A stretch of DNA of 64,000 bases, taken from contig JAFSTE010000018.1 in the NCBI GenBank assembly GCA_017450645.1, positions 62,001 to 126,000 of the forward strand, in the 5' to 3' direction. Source of the stretch: Eubacterium sp. (GTDB taxonomy: Bacteria > Bacillota > Clostridia > Oscillospirales > Acutalibacteraceae). Positions 43,773-54,530 of this stretch are shown piece by piece. The position numbers and the translations under genes are program-made. The notes under the pieces are model-generated. The model was not told where the DNA came from. It worked only from the letters and a program-made list of their open reading frames with translations, and did not search any database. How positions within the stretch are numbered: position 1 is the stretch's first letter; each line of letters begins with the position of its first letter.

Positions 43773-43880
43773 ATAATGTATTTATATATAAATAATTAGT
43801 AGACCGTTTTTGAAAATTCTTTACTTTTCGTTTGATTTATATTAGTATTAATTTGATTTAATAGCCATGGAGGGGATAAT

Positions 43881-44570
43881 ATGTATACTGTTCTTGTGTG
43901 TGACGACGACAAGGCAATTTGTAATTCCATTAAGATTTACCTTGAAGCCGAGGGGTATAAGGTACTTACGGCTTATAACGGTAAAGAAGCGATTGATATC
44001 ATTGAAAACAGCGAAATTCACTGCCTAATAATTGATATTATGATGCCCGAGATGGACGGCATATCCGCAACGCTTAAAATAAGAGAAAAGTATAATATAC
44101 CTATTATAATGCTCTCTGCTAAAAGTGAGGATACCGATAAAATCGCGGGTCTGTCCTTCGGCGCGGACGACTATGTTACAAAGCCGTTTAACCCCTTAGA
44201 GCTTATCGCAAGGGTTAAGAGCCAGATAAGGCGCTATTCCTCGCTCGGCTCTATGAAAAAGACCGAAAGCCAGCTCGTTACCGGCGGTCTTGTTCTCGAT
44301 ACTAAAACAAAGCTTGTAACAGTAGACGGCGAGTCGGTTAAGCTAACCGCGAGGGAATACAAAATCCTTGAGTACCTGATGCAGAATATGAACAGTATTA
44401 AATCCTCCTCCCAGATATATGAAGCCGTTTGGCAAGAGGCGTCCTTCGGTATCGAAAAAACGGTTACCGTACATATTCGCAATATCCGCGAAAAAATCGA
44501 GATTAATCCAAAGGAGCCCAAGTATTTAAAGGTGGTGTATGGTCTTGGCTACAAAATCGAAAAAATCTAA
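43881..44570 (+). CDS. OmpR-family response regulator
   Basis: A 229-residue two-component regulator: receiver domain (1-118) with acidic pocket Asp8-Asp10, phospho-acceptor Asp52 (IIDIMMPEMDG), Lys101 (TKPFNP); then a winged-helix DNA-binding domain ending KVVYGLGYKIEKI. It resembles the VanR/RegX-like subgroup of clostridia. The kinase gene overlaps its 3' end by 32 nt, so the pair is co-translated. GGAGGGG precedes the ATG. Target genes are not identifiable. Confidence 0.94.
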   Translation: MYTVLVCDDDKAICNSIKIYLEAEGYKVLTAYNGKEAIDIIENSEIHCLIIDIMMPEMDGISATLKIREKYNIPIIMLSAKSEDTDKIAGLSFGADDYVTKPFNPLELIARVKSQIRRYSSLGSMKKTESQLVTGGLVLDTKTKLVTVDGESVKLTAREYKILEYLMQNMNSIKSSSQIYEAVWQEASFGIEKTVTVHIRNIREKIEINPKEPKYLKVVYGLGYKIEKI

Positions 44571-46866
44571 TCAACTCATTAAATTCTTTTGCATTCTGCT
44601 GTCCGTAATTTGCGTTGCAGGCTCTGCGTATTTCGTTGAGAACATTGCAGGCGCGGCGTATTCGTATCAGATATCGTTTGACGACTTTAACGGTAAGCCG
44701 ATGCAAAAGCAGGTAAAGGATTCTAACAAATTATCACAGCGCGTTTACGAGGATGTCAGAAATGTTAATTATCAGATGGCTCTTCAGGATAAAGCCGCGC
44801 TCAAAAAGCAACTTCAAAAGAGTCGTACAAAGTATGTGACCGAAGTGCTTGGCGAATTTATCACTCAGCAAAAGGACTTTAACGCTATGATTCGCGAGGA
44901 AGGCGACTATTCTAACGAAGAGTTGTACTTTGTATATGATTATATGCTCGATTACGACGACGGCGTTAACCTCATAAGCTTTACAATCCAGATTAACGAG
45001 GACGATAAATTATCCTTTGCAGATTTAGATGAAAATACGGCGGAGAAAAAAATCAGCGCTGTATTTGACAAATTCATTAATGCCGACGATTTCAAGTCCT
45101 ACGCTAATGATGACTATCAGACAGACATCAGTTTAGACGCGGCTATTTATGCCGTTAACAAAAAGAAGGGCATTTCTTACAACACCGAGGACAGCGCTAT
45201 CAGCGCAAAAGAAGCGCTTTCAAACCCGTATTCCTTTGTTGTGAAAAACGGCAAAGTCACTTGCGGCAAGGAACTCGACGGCATATTTGACGAGTCAATA
45301 GCACACGCTTCAACTCCTTTTATGAATGATTGCGAATACTGCTTCTATGTTAAAAATGATAGCGGCTCAAACACGTCTTACGCGGCTGACATCGACGAAG
45401 CCGAGAGGACTAAGGATGTAAACCTCCTTAACTGCGCTGTGTGGGGTTCGATCCTGCTTTTCCTTGCCGTTTTGCTTGCGATTATTTCATTTGTGTTATG
45501 CGGTAAAAGGGACAGAAACGGTAAGATTAAGCTTGCTTTTATCGACCGCGTTCCTGTTGATTTACACCTTGTTCTTTCCGGCGGAATTGTGACAGGACTT
45601 ACATGCCTGTTTGCATTCTTGTACGAGATAATTATCGGCTACGCTTACCCGTTTGAAAACTATCTGTATTACTGCGAATACGCGTTGTGCGCGCTTATCT
45701 GGGCTGTTTTTATCGAGTTTATGACCTCGTTTATCCGCGTATGCAAGAGTGAGAAGAAACTCTACAAAAGCACGCTGATTTACCTCGTTATTAAATACTT
45801 AATCATTAAGCCGTGGGGCTTTGTGTTTGGCAAGATTAAGGCTTCTCTCGAGTACAAGCCGATGTGTTTTAACAAGTCGCTTAAAAAGGGTTTAATCGGC
45901 TATGGCGCGCTTAATGCATTCCTTATATTCGTAATGCTTTGCTGCGCCGGTGCTGACTCCGCGGGCGGTGCTTGTTTCTTCTTTGGTGTCAGCATTATTG
46001 TGAATATCGTGATACTTGTTTATGCCGTAAGGTATATGATTAACCTCGATAAAATCATTACCGCAGCGCATTACAGACAAGTTCCGCAGGTTGATTATAA
46101 TAAGCTCCCGAACAGCCTTAAAACGCTCGTAAACTCGCTTAATTACACGCGGCAGGAGCTAAATAACGCCGTTGCTCAGGCAGTTAAGGACGAGCATATG
46201 CGTACCGAGCTTATAACTAATGTTTCACACGATTTAAAGACTCCGTTAACTTCGGTTATTACATATGTCGACCTGCTCAAAAAGTGCGATATTACCGACG
46301 AAAATGCAAAGGAGTATATCGAAGTTCTTGACGAGAAAAGCATACGCCTTAAAAGGCTTATCGACGACCTTATCGAAGCGTCAAAAATCACAAGCGGCGT
46401 TATAAACATTAACCCCGTTAACCTTAACCTGAGCGAGCTTGCGACTCAGGCGGTTGTTGAGCATCAGCAGGAGTTCGAGGAAAACGGTCTGTCGCTCGTG
46501 TTTACAGGTGATAAGAGCACAATAGGCGCTTTTGCCGACGGCTCTAAGACCTACAGAGTTATCCAAAACCTGCTCTCTAATGCAAGGAAGTATTCGCTTA
46601 AGGGTACTCGCGTTTACGCCGATGTTTACGAAACGCAGAATTACAGCATTTTCGAGGTTAAGAATACTTCATCAGAAGCGCTTAATATCACTCCCGAGGA
46701 GCTTAAGGAACGCTTTGTAAGGGGCGATAAATCAAGAGCTAACGAGGGTAACGGTCTCGGACTTTCTATTGCGGATAATCTTTGCAAGGCGCAAAACGGT
46801 CACCTTAATATCACTATTGACGGCGACCTCTTTAAAGCGCAGGTAATGCTGCCTAAATCTAAATAA
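44539..46866 (+). CDS. Multi-span sensor histidine kinase
   Basis: A 775-residue kinase, partner of the preceding regulator. Membrane segment 1 (about 14-36) is followed by a 260-residue extracytoplasmic region of no family I know, then about five segments (296-321, 340-368, 374-402, 452-472, 476-500). The HisKA domain has His564 in NVSHDLKTPLTSV; the ATPase domain has the N-box VIQNLLSNARKYS and GNGLGLSIA. The usual DxGxG G1 motif is replaced by a KNTS segment followed by RFVRGDKSR, a feature shared by a clostridial kinase subgroup. The ligand is unknown; envelope stress or cell-wall antibiotics are plausible. Confidence 0.88.
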   Translation: MVLATKSKKSNQLIKFFCILLSVICVAGSAYFVENIAGAAYSYQISFDDFNGKPMQKQVKDSNKLSQRVYEDVRNVNYQMALQDKAALKKQLQKSRTKYVTEVLGEFITQQKDFNAMIREEGDYSNEELYFVYDYMLDYDDGVNLISFTIQINEDDKLSFADLDENTAEKKISAVFDKFINADDFKSYANDDYQTDISLDAAIYAVNKKKGISYNTEDSAISAKEALSNPYSFVVKNGKVTCGKELDGIFDESIAHASTPFMNDCEYCFYVKNDSGSNTSYAADIDEAERTKDVNLLNCAVWGSILLFLAVLLAIISFVLCGKRDRNGKIKLAFIDRVPVDLHLVLSGGIVTGLTCLFAFLYEIIIGYAYPFENYLYYCEYALCALIWAVFIEFMTSFIRVCKSEKKLYKSTLIYLVIKYLIIKPWGFVFGKIKASLEYKPMCFNKSLKKGLIGYGALNAFLIFVMLCCAGADSAGGACFFFGVSIIVNIVILVYAVRYMINLDKIITAAHYRQVPQVDYNKLPNSLKTLVNSLNYTRQELNNAVAQAVKDEHMRTELITNVSHDLKTPLTSVITYVDLLKKCDITDENAKEYIEVLDEKSIRLKRLIDDLIEASKITSGVININPVNLNLSELATQAVVEHQQEFEENGLSLVFTGDKSTIGAFADGSKTYRVIQNLLSNARKYSLKGTRVYADVYETQNYSIFEVKNTSSEALNITPEELKERFVRGDKSRANEGNGLGLSIADNLCKAQNGHLNITIDGDLFKAQVMLPKSK

Positions 46867-46869
46867 ATC

Positions 46870-46898
46870 TTTACTTAAAAGCTCCTTTGTGTTACAAT
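46870..46898 (+). promoter_or_regulatory. Putative promoter of dut inside the kinase/dut hairpin region
   Basis: TTTACT (46870-46875), a 17-nt spacer and TACAAT (46893-46898); start near 46905. A transcript from here would lack the 5' arm of the hairpin that pairs with the dut ribosome site. Confidence 0.5.
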
Positions 46899-46924
46899 TA
46901 CTTTATTGACATAAAGGAGCTTTT
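46877..46924 (+). terminator. Hairpin ending the kinase operon and covering the dut ribosome binding site
   Basis: AAAAGCTCCTTT (46877-46888) and AAAGGAGCTTTT (46913-46924) are perfect 12-bp complements, with a 24-nt loop. The 3' arm contains AAAGGAG, the dut Shine-Dalgarno. The T-run after the stem is short, so it may attenuate more than terminate. Confidence 0.65.
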
Positions 46925-46927
46925 GTT

Positions 46928-47437
46928 ATGGAAAAAATTGCCGAATTTGAGAAGGTTTCGTTTGAACAGTTTAAAGAAGCGTGGCTGAATTGCTTCCCCG
47001 ATACAGAGGATGTAAAAGCCGTTTACGACAGTATAAAGATGCCAAAAAGGGCGACTTCCGGCTCTGCGGGTTACGATTTTTACGCACCGAGTGACATTAC
47101 CTTTAACAAGGGTATGTCTAACCTTATCCCTACGGGTATCAGAGCTAAGATTAATGACGGCTGGGTGCTGTGTATTTTTCCTCGCTCAGGGCTCGGCTTT
47201 AAACACAGAATTCAGCTTGACAACACCGTCGGCATAATCGACTCGGATTACTATAACTCCTCGAACGAGGGGCATATAATGATTAAGCTGTCGTGCGACG
47301 CGCATTTCGATAATTACAGCGTTGTTGTTAAAGCGGGCGACGGTTTTGCACAGGGAATATTTATGCCGTTCGGCGTTACGGTCGACGACGACTCTACCGC
47401 TGTTCGCGACGGTGGCTTCGGCTCAACAACAAAATAG
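46928..47437 (+). CDS. dut: Deoxyuridine triphosphatase (dUTPase)
   Basis: A 169-residue trimeric-type dUTPase, hydrolysing dUTP to dUMP and pyrophosphate to keep uracil out of DNA. All five motifs are visible: ATSGSAGYDFY (42-52), PRSGLGF (85-91), VGIIDSDY (101-108, Asp106 catalytic region), GDGFAQGIF (137-145) and RDGGFGSTTK (160-169). An extra N-terminal 35 residues precede motif 1, longer than the compact E. coli form. Its ribosome site lies in the hairpin that follows the kinase gene. A good terminator follows. Confidence 0.93.
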   Translation: MEKIAEFEKVSFEQFKEAWLNCFPDTEDVKAVYDSIKMPKRATSGSAGYDFYAPSDITFNKGMSNLIPTGIRAKINDGWVLCIFPRSGLGFKHRIQLDNTVGIIDSDYYNSSNEGHIMIKLSCDAHFDNYSVVVKAGDGFAQGIFMPFGVTVDDDSTAVRDGGFGSTTK

Positions 47438-47443
47438 TTTTTT

Positions 47444-47479
47444 AAGCAGATATAATTTACATTATGTCTGCTTTTTTTA
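47444..47479 (+). terminator. Terminator of dut
   Basis: AAGCAGATATA (47444-47454) / TATGTCTGCTT (47463-47473), one T-G pair, followed by a run of Ts. Confidence 0.85.
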
Positions 47480-49523
<2,044 letters not shown>

Positions 49524-49524
<1 letters not shown>

Positions 49525-50357
49525 TGAGAGAGTTTCGTAAAAAGCAAAAGTTAATTAAAAAGATAATGAATATCCTTGTGATATTCACAGCGCTCTACCT
49601 CCTTGCGCTAATCGCCATAGAGCCGAAATTACAGGAGATGCTCGGCAACACTACGGCATACGCTTTGCACTACGGCGGCGAGATACTCGTTGTGGCGGTA
49701 ATGGTATTAGTCTTGTACTACTATTCTAAGTATTCAAAGAGCGACTCGTTTTTGACTAATGTTGAATATGAGCTGTCGGACTGCGGCTACTACCTTACCG
49801 AAAGACAGAGTAAAAGTGTTGACGCATACTACGACGAGGTTAAGGGCGACTTAATAAATAACGCCTTTTCGATAAGCGAAAATGAAGTTATAAACGAGCT
49901 TGAATTCGACCTTAAGACATATAAGCGAAACGAGTTCTTCTTTATCGTAAAGCTTGACGAGGTTGATAAAAACGACATCTTAGCTTATCTTGACAGCGCG
50001 GTTTATGACCTTACCGCAGTTAATATGAAGCGAAGCGGAAACGCGGTACTTATGTTTATCTGCGACAGGGCGGACGCCGGCGCAATCGAGCTATCTAAAA
50101 CTATTTCGACTATGGGACGAAAAGAGCACTTAAAGGTAGCTATAGTTATATGCGAGGTTTCTGCTTCACGCGTGTATTTCCTCGGAAATAACGAAACTAA
50201 GTGCCAGCAGATGATTGTAAAATATGCTATGAACAGCACCCTGCCCGTTAAAGACGAGCTTAAGGGCGAGCGCCTTGAGTTTCAGGACGTGCTTGAAGAA
50301 CATATGAAAGATTTTGATTTAGATAAATTCAGACAAGGTGAATTTTTCTCACATTAA
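49524..50357 (+). CDS. Two-span membrane protein of unknown function
   Basis: A 277-residue protein with two membrane segments (about 16-34 and 46-69) separated by a short loop, then a 200-residue soluble alpha/beta domain on the same side as the N-terminus (probably cytoplasmic). No family is recognised. It overlaps the ligA stop by 1 nt and ends 12 nt before murD. Repeated Val/Ile/Phe beta-strand stretches such as EFFFIVKLDEV and HLKVAIVICEV suggest a compact fold. No catalytic motif is evident. Confidence 0.75.
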
Positions 50358-50369
50358 TGAGGTGATATT

Positions 50370-51797
50370 ATGACAGCAGCAGAAAAGTACATTAATTCAA
50401 TTAAAGGTAAAAAGGTTGCGTTTGTAGGTATGGGCGTTGCTAATACTCCGTGCGCCGAGTTTCTCGCTAAAAACGGCATAGAGGTTTACGCCTGCGACAA
50501 ACGCGATAAGGACTATATCGGCGCTGAGGTGTGCGCTCGTCTTGAAGCGCTCGGCGTTAAGTTCTCGCTCGGTGAGGAATATCTTGACATCCTGCCCGAT
50601 ATGGATATAGTATTTCGCTCGCACGGTATTTTACCGTTCCAGAATAAGTGGATAGGCGAGTGTATAAACAGGGGACAGATTGTTACAAGCGAGATGGAAG
50701 TGTTCTTTGAATACTGTCCTGCTAAGCTCTTTGCGGTTACGGGCTCTAACGGTAAAACAACCACTACCACGCTTATTTCTAAGATGCTCGAAAAGAGCGG
50801 AAAGCGCGTGTTCCTCGGCGGTAATATCGGCAAGGCGCTTATGCCCGAACTTGAAAGTATAACGGCGGACGATATTGCAGTAGTTGAGCTTTCGTCCTTC
50901 CAGCTTCTTACAATGGGTAATCTCGTTAAAAAGCCCGATGTAGCGGTTGTTACTAACATCGAGAGCACCCACCTTGACCACCATATTTCGCTCGACGAGT
51001 ATGTCGACGCTAAGCGCAATATCCTTATTTATCAGGATTCTTCGGCGCGCACCGTGCTTAATGCGGATTGCGACTATTCTATCGGCGGCAGGGTTTACCA
51101 CGATATGCGCTACGATGTACGCGGCGTGCTGTCCGAGTTTTCGATTAAGCACTCGGTTGACAGAGGCGCTTATATGGACGAGCGCGGCGATATTTACTAT
51201 GCTGACGAAAACGGTAAAACGCTCGTTATGAACAAAAGCGACATTGTTATCCCGGGCTCGCATAATATCGAAAATTACTGTACTGCAATTTCTGCAGTGT
51301 GGGGCTATTGCAGCGTTGAGGATATTAAATCCGTTGCGCGCACCTTTAACGGCGTTGAGCACAGAATAGAGTTTGTGCGCGAGTTTAAGGGCGTAAGGTA
51401 CTATAACGACTCTATTGCTACCTCGCCGTCTCGCGTAATCAGCGGACTTAAGGCGTTCGGTACTAAGATTATAGTAATTATGGGCGGCTCAGATAAGGGT
51501 AACGATATGAACGAAATGGTGCCGTATATCCTGAAGTATGTTAAGCTCCTTGTGCTTAACGGCGCTACGGCTAATAAGATTTTTGACTCTATTGTAAATA
51601 ACCCCGATTATAAGCAAAGCGGACTTAAGATTATTAAGACCGATACTATGCAAAACGCTCTGTATCTTGCTAAGGATAAGGCGATCGAGGGCGATATTGT
51701 TTCGCTTTGTCCTGCTTGTCCTGCGTTTGACCAGTTTAAGACCTTTGAGTACAGGGGCAGAGAATTTAAGAGATTAGTAAACGACTTTGAGGATTAA
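50370..51797 (+). CDS. murD: UDP-N-acetylmuramoylalanine--D-glutamate ligase
   Basis: A 475-residue Mur ligase adding D-glutamate to UDP-MurNAc-L-Ala in peptidoglycan precursor synthesis. ATP-binding GSNGKTTTT is at 125-133; ESTHLDHH and NDSIATSPSR motifs follow, then the C-terminal SDKGNDM segment. N-terminal Rossmann domain binds UDP. It is away from the usual dcw cluster and lies in a DNA repair/peptidase operon. The GTGATATT before the ATG gives a moderate ribosome site. Confidence 0.94.
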   Translation: MTAAEKYINSIKGKKVAFVGMGVANTPCAEFLAKNGIEVYACDKRDKDYIGAEVCARLEALGVKFSLGEEYLDILPDMDIVFRSHGILPFQNKWIGECINRGQIVTSEMEVFFEYCPAKLFAVTGSNGKTTTTTLISKMLEKSGKRVFLGGNIGKALMPELESITADDIAVVELSSFQLLTMGNLVKKPDVAVVTNIESTHLDHHISLDEYVDAKRNILIYQDSSARTVLNADCDYSIGGRVYHDMRYDVRGVLSEFSIKHSVDRGAYMDERGDIYYADENGKTLVMNKSDIVIPGSHNIENYCTAISAVWGYCSVEDIKSVARTFNGVEHRIEFVREFKGVRYYNDSIATSPSRVISGLKAFGTKIIVIMGGSDKGNDMNEMVPYILKYVKLLVLNGATANKIFDSIVNNPDYKQSGLKIIKTDTMQNALYLAKDKAIEGDIVSLCPACPAFDQFKTFEYRGREFKRLVNDFED

Positions 51798-51798
51798 T

Positions 51799-52809
51799 AT
51801 GAATACTGAGGAACTACTTTATAAACTTACCGGCGCGAGCGGCGTCAGCGGCGACGAGGGATGTATTACTAAAGTCCTTTGTGAGCTTCTTGAGCCTTAC
51901 GGCGAGGTTACTACTGACGCTATCGGCAATGTATTTGTAACCTTCGGTGAAGGCTATCACTATTTGCTTGACGCGCACATTGACGAAATCGGAATGATTG
52001 TTAAGGCTGTTACCGACGACGGCTTTATTAAGGTTGAGGCTTGCGGCGGCGTTGATAACAGAATGCTCCTTTCAAGCGAAGTTACTGTTTGGGGCAGGGA
52101 GAAGCTCTGCGGCGTAATCTCTAATATTCCGCCGCATCTCCAGAAGGATGACGACAGCTCCAAAGCACCTAAGCTTGAGGATGTTGCAATAGATGTGGGC
52201 TTAACCAAGGACGAAGCGGATAAGCTAATCGCCCCCGGCGACAGAGTTACCTTCAGGCGTAATTTTGAAAGGCTTTGCGGTACTCAGCTTTGCTCTAATG
52301 TGCTCGACGACAGGTCGGGTGTTGCAGCGCTTATTCTTGCTATAAATAAGCTAAAAGGCGCTGACTGTAAGGTTACCGCTATGTTCTCCGTTCAGGAGGA
52401 GCTCGGTATGCGCGGCTCAACTGTAGGCGCGTTTGGCAAAGCTGTTGACGAAGCGATTGCCGTTGATGTGTCCTTCGGCTACTCGCCTAAGTGTAAAAAG
52501 AGCGACTGCGGTATCGTAGGCAAAGGTCCTATGATAGGTGTTGCGCCTGTTCTTGACCGCGAAATGTCGGACAAACTTGTAAAAACAGCTGAGGATAATA
52601 ATATCCCTTATCAGCTCGAGGTTATGGGCGGTAACAGAACGGGTACTAACGCCGACGCTATCTCGCTTACAGAAAGCGGTATTAGGACCTCGCTTATCTC
52701 AATTCCGCTTAAATATATGCACTCTCCCGTAGAGGTAATTGATATTAAAGATGTAGAAAACACGGCTGAGCTTATTGCCGCATATGTTCTCGGAAAGGCA
52801 GGTGCTTAA
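51799..52809 (+). CDS. M42-family aminopeptidase, paralogue 1
   Basis: A 336-residue dinuclear metallo-aminopeptidase of family M42 (glutamyl aminopeptidase/tetrahedral TET type). Metal ligands include His60-x-Asp62 and the bridging Asp in VLDDRSG; QEELGMRGS holds the catalytic Glu pair. M42 enzymes form large dodecamers that trim cytoplasmic peptides. Start at 51799 is supported by GAGG; an upstream TTG extension would overlap murD further. The next gene is a paralogue starting 1 nt after the stop. Confidence 0.9.
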   Translation: MNTEELLYKLTGASGVSGDEGCITKVLCELLEPYGEVTTDAIGNVFVTFGEGYHYLLDAHIDEIGMIVKAVTDDGFIKVEACGGVDNRMLLSSEVTVWGREKLCGVISNIPPHLQKDDDSSKAPKLEDVAIDVGLTKDEADKLIAPGDRVTFRRNFERLCGTQLCSNVLDDRSGVAALILAINKLKGADCKVTAMFSVQEELGMRGSTVGAFGKAVDEAIAVDVSFGYSPKCKKSDCGIVGKGPMIGVAPVLDREMSDKLVKTAEDNNIPYQLEVMGGNRTGTNADAISLTESGIRTSLISIPLKYMHSPVEVIDIKDVENTAELIAAYVLGKAGA

Positions 52810-52810
52810 T

Positions 52811-53818
52811 ATGCTTAAGGATTTATGCTTAATTAACGGCACCTCCGGCGACGAAGGCAGAGTGCGCGACTATATTATCGCGCAAATTAAGGATTACTGC
52901 GAATATCGCGTTGACGCGCTCGGCTCGGTTATCGCGTTTAAAAAGGGTAAAAAAACTCCCGCTGAAAAGGTATGCTTTAACGCGCATATGGACGAGGTCG
53001 GATTTATTATTACAGGCATCACCGACGAGGGATACCTACGCTTTTCAGAGGTCGGCGGCATTGACCCGCGCGTTTGCCTTGATAAAGTAGTAAGTATCGG
53101 TGAAAACGGCGTCAGCGGAGTTATTGCCGACAAGGCGCTGCACCTTCTCGAAAAGGACGAGAAGGATAAATCACCCTCGCTCGACAACCTCCTTATCGAC
53201 ATCGGCGCTAACAGTAAAGACGAGGCGGAAAAGTTTGTTCACCTCGGCGACTTTGCGTACTTTAAGAGCGATTATTACGAATTCGGCAACGGTTTTGTTA
53301 AGGCTAAGGCGCTTGACGACAGAGTTGGCTGTATGCTCCTTATCGAGCTTATCAAGAGCGACCTTGAATACGATACTACCTTCTGCTTTAATACTCAGGA
53401 GGAGGTAGGACTTCGCGGCGCTAAATGCACTTCCTTTGCCGTTCAGAGCGATATTTCCGTAATTCTTGAAGCTACTACGGCGAGCGACCTCGACGGCGTG
53501 ACGGGAAGCGACAGAGTATGCGTTCTCGGCGACGGTCCCGTAATCTCGTTTATGGACAGAAGGACAGTTTATAATAAAGAGCTTTACTCCTTAGCTCTTG
53601 ACACAGCTAAGGAGAACGGAATTAAAGCGCAGGTTAAAACAGCTGTTGCTGGCGGCAACGACGCAGGTGCTATTCAGCAAAGCGGTAAGGGTTGCAAGGT
53701 GCTTGCAATTTCGCTGCCTTGCCGATATATTCACTCTGCTTCAAGCGTATTAAAGCTTGAGGATATCGACAGTACAAGAAAACTTATTAACTCATTATTA
53801 GATAAACTTTATGATTGA
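52811..53818 (+). CDS. M42-family aminopeptidase, paralogue 2
   Basis: A 335-residue paralogue of the preceding gene, with the same architecture: His59-Met-Asp61 (NAHMDEVGF), ALDDRVG for the bridging Asp, and QEEVGLRGA. The two share active-site residues but differ through most surface positions, so this is an old tandem duplication. They may form mixed or separate dodecamers with different peptide preferences. It overlaps the GNAT gene by 8 nt. The start ATG 52811 is chosen over an upstream in-frame ATG inside paralogue 1. Confidence 0.9.
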   Translation: MLKDLCLINGTSGDEGRVRDYIIAQIKDYCEYRVDALGSVIAFKKGKKTPAEKVCFNAHMDEVGFIITGITDEGYLRFSEVGGIDPRVCLDKVVSIGENGVSGVIADKALHLLEKDEKDKSPSLDNLLIDIGANSKDEAEKFVHLGDFAYFKSDYYEFGNGFVKAKALDDRVGCMLLIELIKSDLEYDTTFCFNTQEEVGLRGAKCTSFAVQSDISVILEATTASDLDGVTGSDRVCVLGDGPVISFMDRRTVYNKELYSLALDTAKENGIKAQVKTAVAGGNDAGAIQQSGKGCKVLAISLPCRYIHSASSVLKLEDIDSTRKLINSLLDKLYD

Positions 53819-54530
53819 AAAGATTAAAGAGCCTGACGAATTAAATGCCTGGACTAAGCGCGATATATTCACCGTACGGATATTGTCTCTGCTTAAATCC
53901 TACGGCTGTAAATACGATTTTGCGACCTACTATAAGCAGGTAATCGACGGCGAAATAACCGCCGTTATGTCTAAACTCGACGGCGATTTTACGCTAAGCA
54001 TTAATGATAATGCCGATATAGCCGAGCTTGTGCATTTCTTTTGCGTTACCGGCTTTACGAGTATACTTTGCTCGGATACCTTTACCTTCGGCGCAAGGTA
54101 TGACGAGGGCGTAATTATGCAGTGCGACACCAAGATGGACTATAACCTCGGCGGCGCAACGCTTGACGAATACCCTAAGCTTATGGATTTGTTTAACTTC
54201 GTTGACTATAATTCTCAGGATTTTAAGAGCTGGTATGTTGATATTAGCCACAGGGTGCGCCATAAAACCGCCAAGGCTTACACGCTTTGTATAGACGATA
54301 CCATTATCGCTTCGGGGATACTCTCGTCAATCATTGACGGCTACGCTATTCTTACCGCCGTCAGATGCGAGCCCGAGTTTCGCGGTATGGGTTACGGCTC
54401 TGCGCTCGTCAGCGCGATTTGTAACGATGTAAAGGGCAGGGTGTACATAATGCGCGACGAAGGACTTAACGAGGACTTTTACGCCCGCCTTGGTTTTAAA
54501 GATATTGCCGGATGGAGAATTTACAGATGA
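53811..54530 (+). CDS. GNAT-family N-acetyltransferase with an N-terminal extension
   Basis: A 239-residue protein. The C-terminal 100 or so residues have the GNAT pattern: AYTLCIDDTIIASGIL strands, then AVRCEPEFRGMGYGSALV, whose RGMGYGSAL is the acetyl-CoA pyrophosphate loop (Q/RxxGxG/A). The N-terminal 130 residues are an unfamiliar domain, perhaps a degenerate second GNAT-like half. Substrate unknown. It overlaps the genes on both sides (8 nt and 4 nt). Confidence 0.82.
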   Translation: MIEKIKEPDELNAWTKRDIFTVRILSLLKSYGCKYDFATYYKQVIDGEITAVMSKLDGDFTLSINDNADIAELVHFFCVTGFTSILCSDTFTFGARYDEGVIMQCDTKMDYNLGGATLDEYPKLMDLFNFVDYNSQDFKSWYVDISHRVRHKTAKAYTLCIDDTIIASGILSSIIDGYAILTAVRCEPEFRGMGYGSALVSAICNDVKGRVYIMRDEGLNEDFYARLGFKDIAGWRIYR

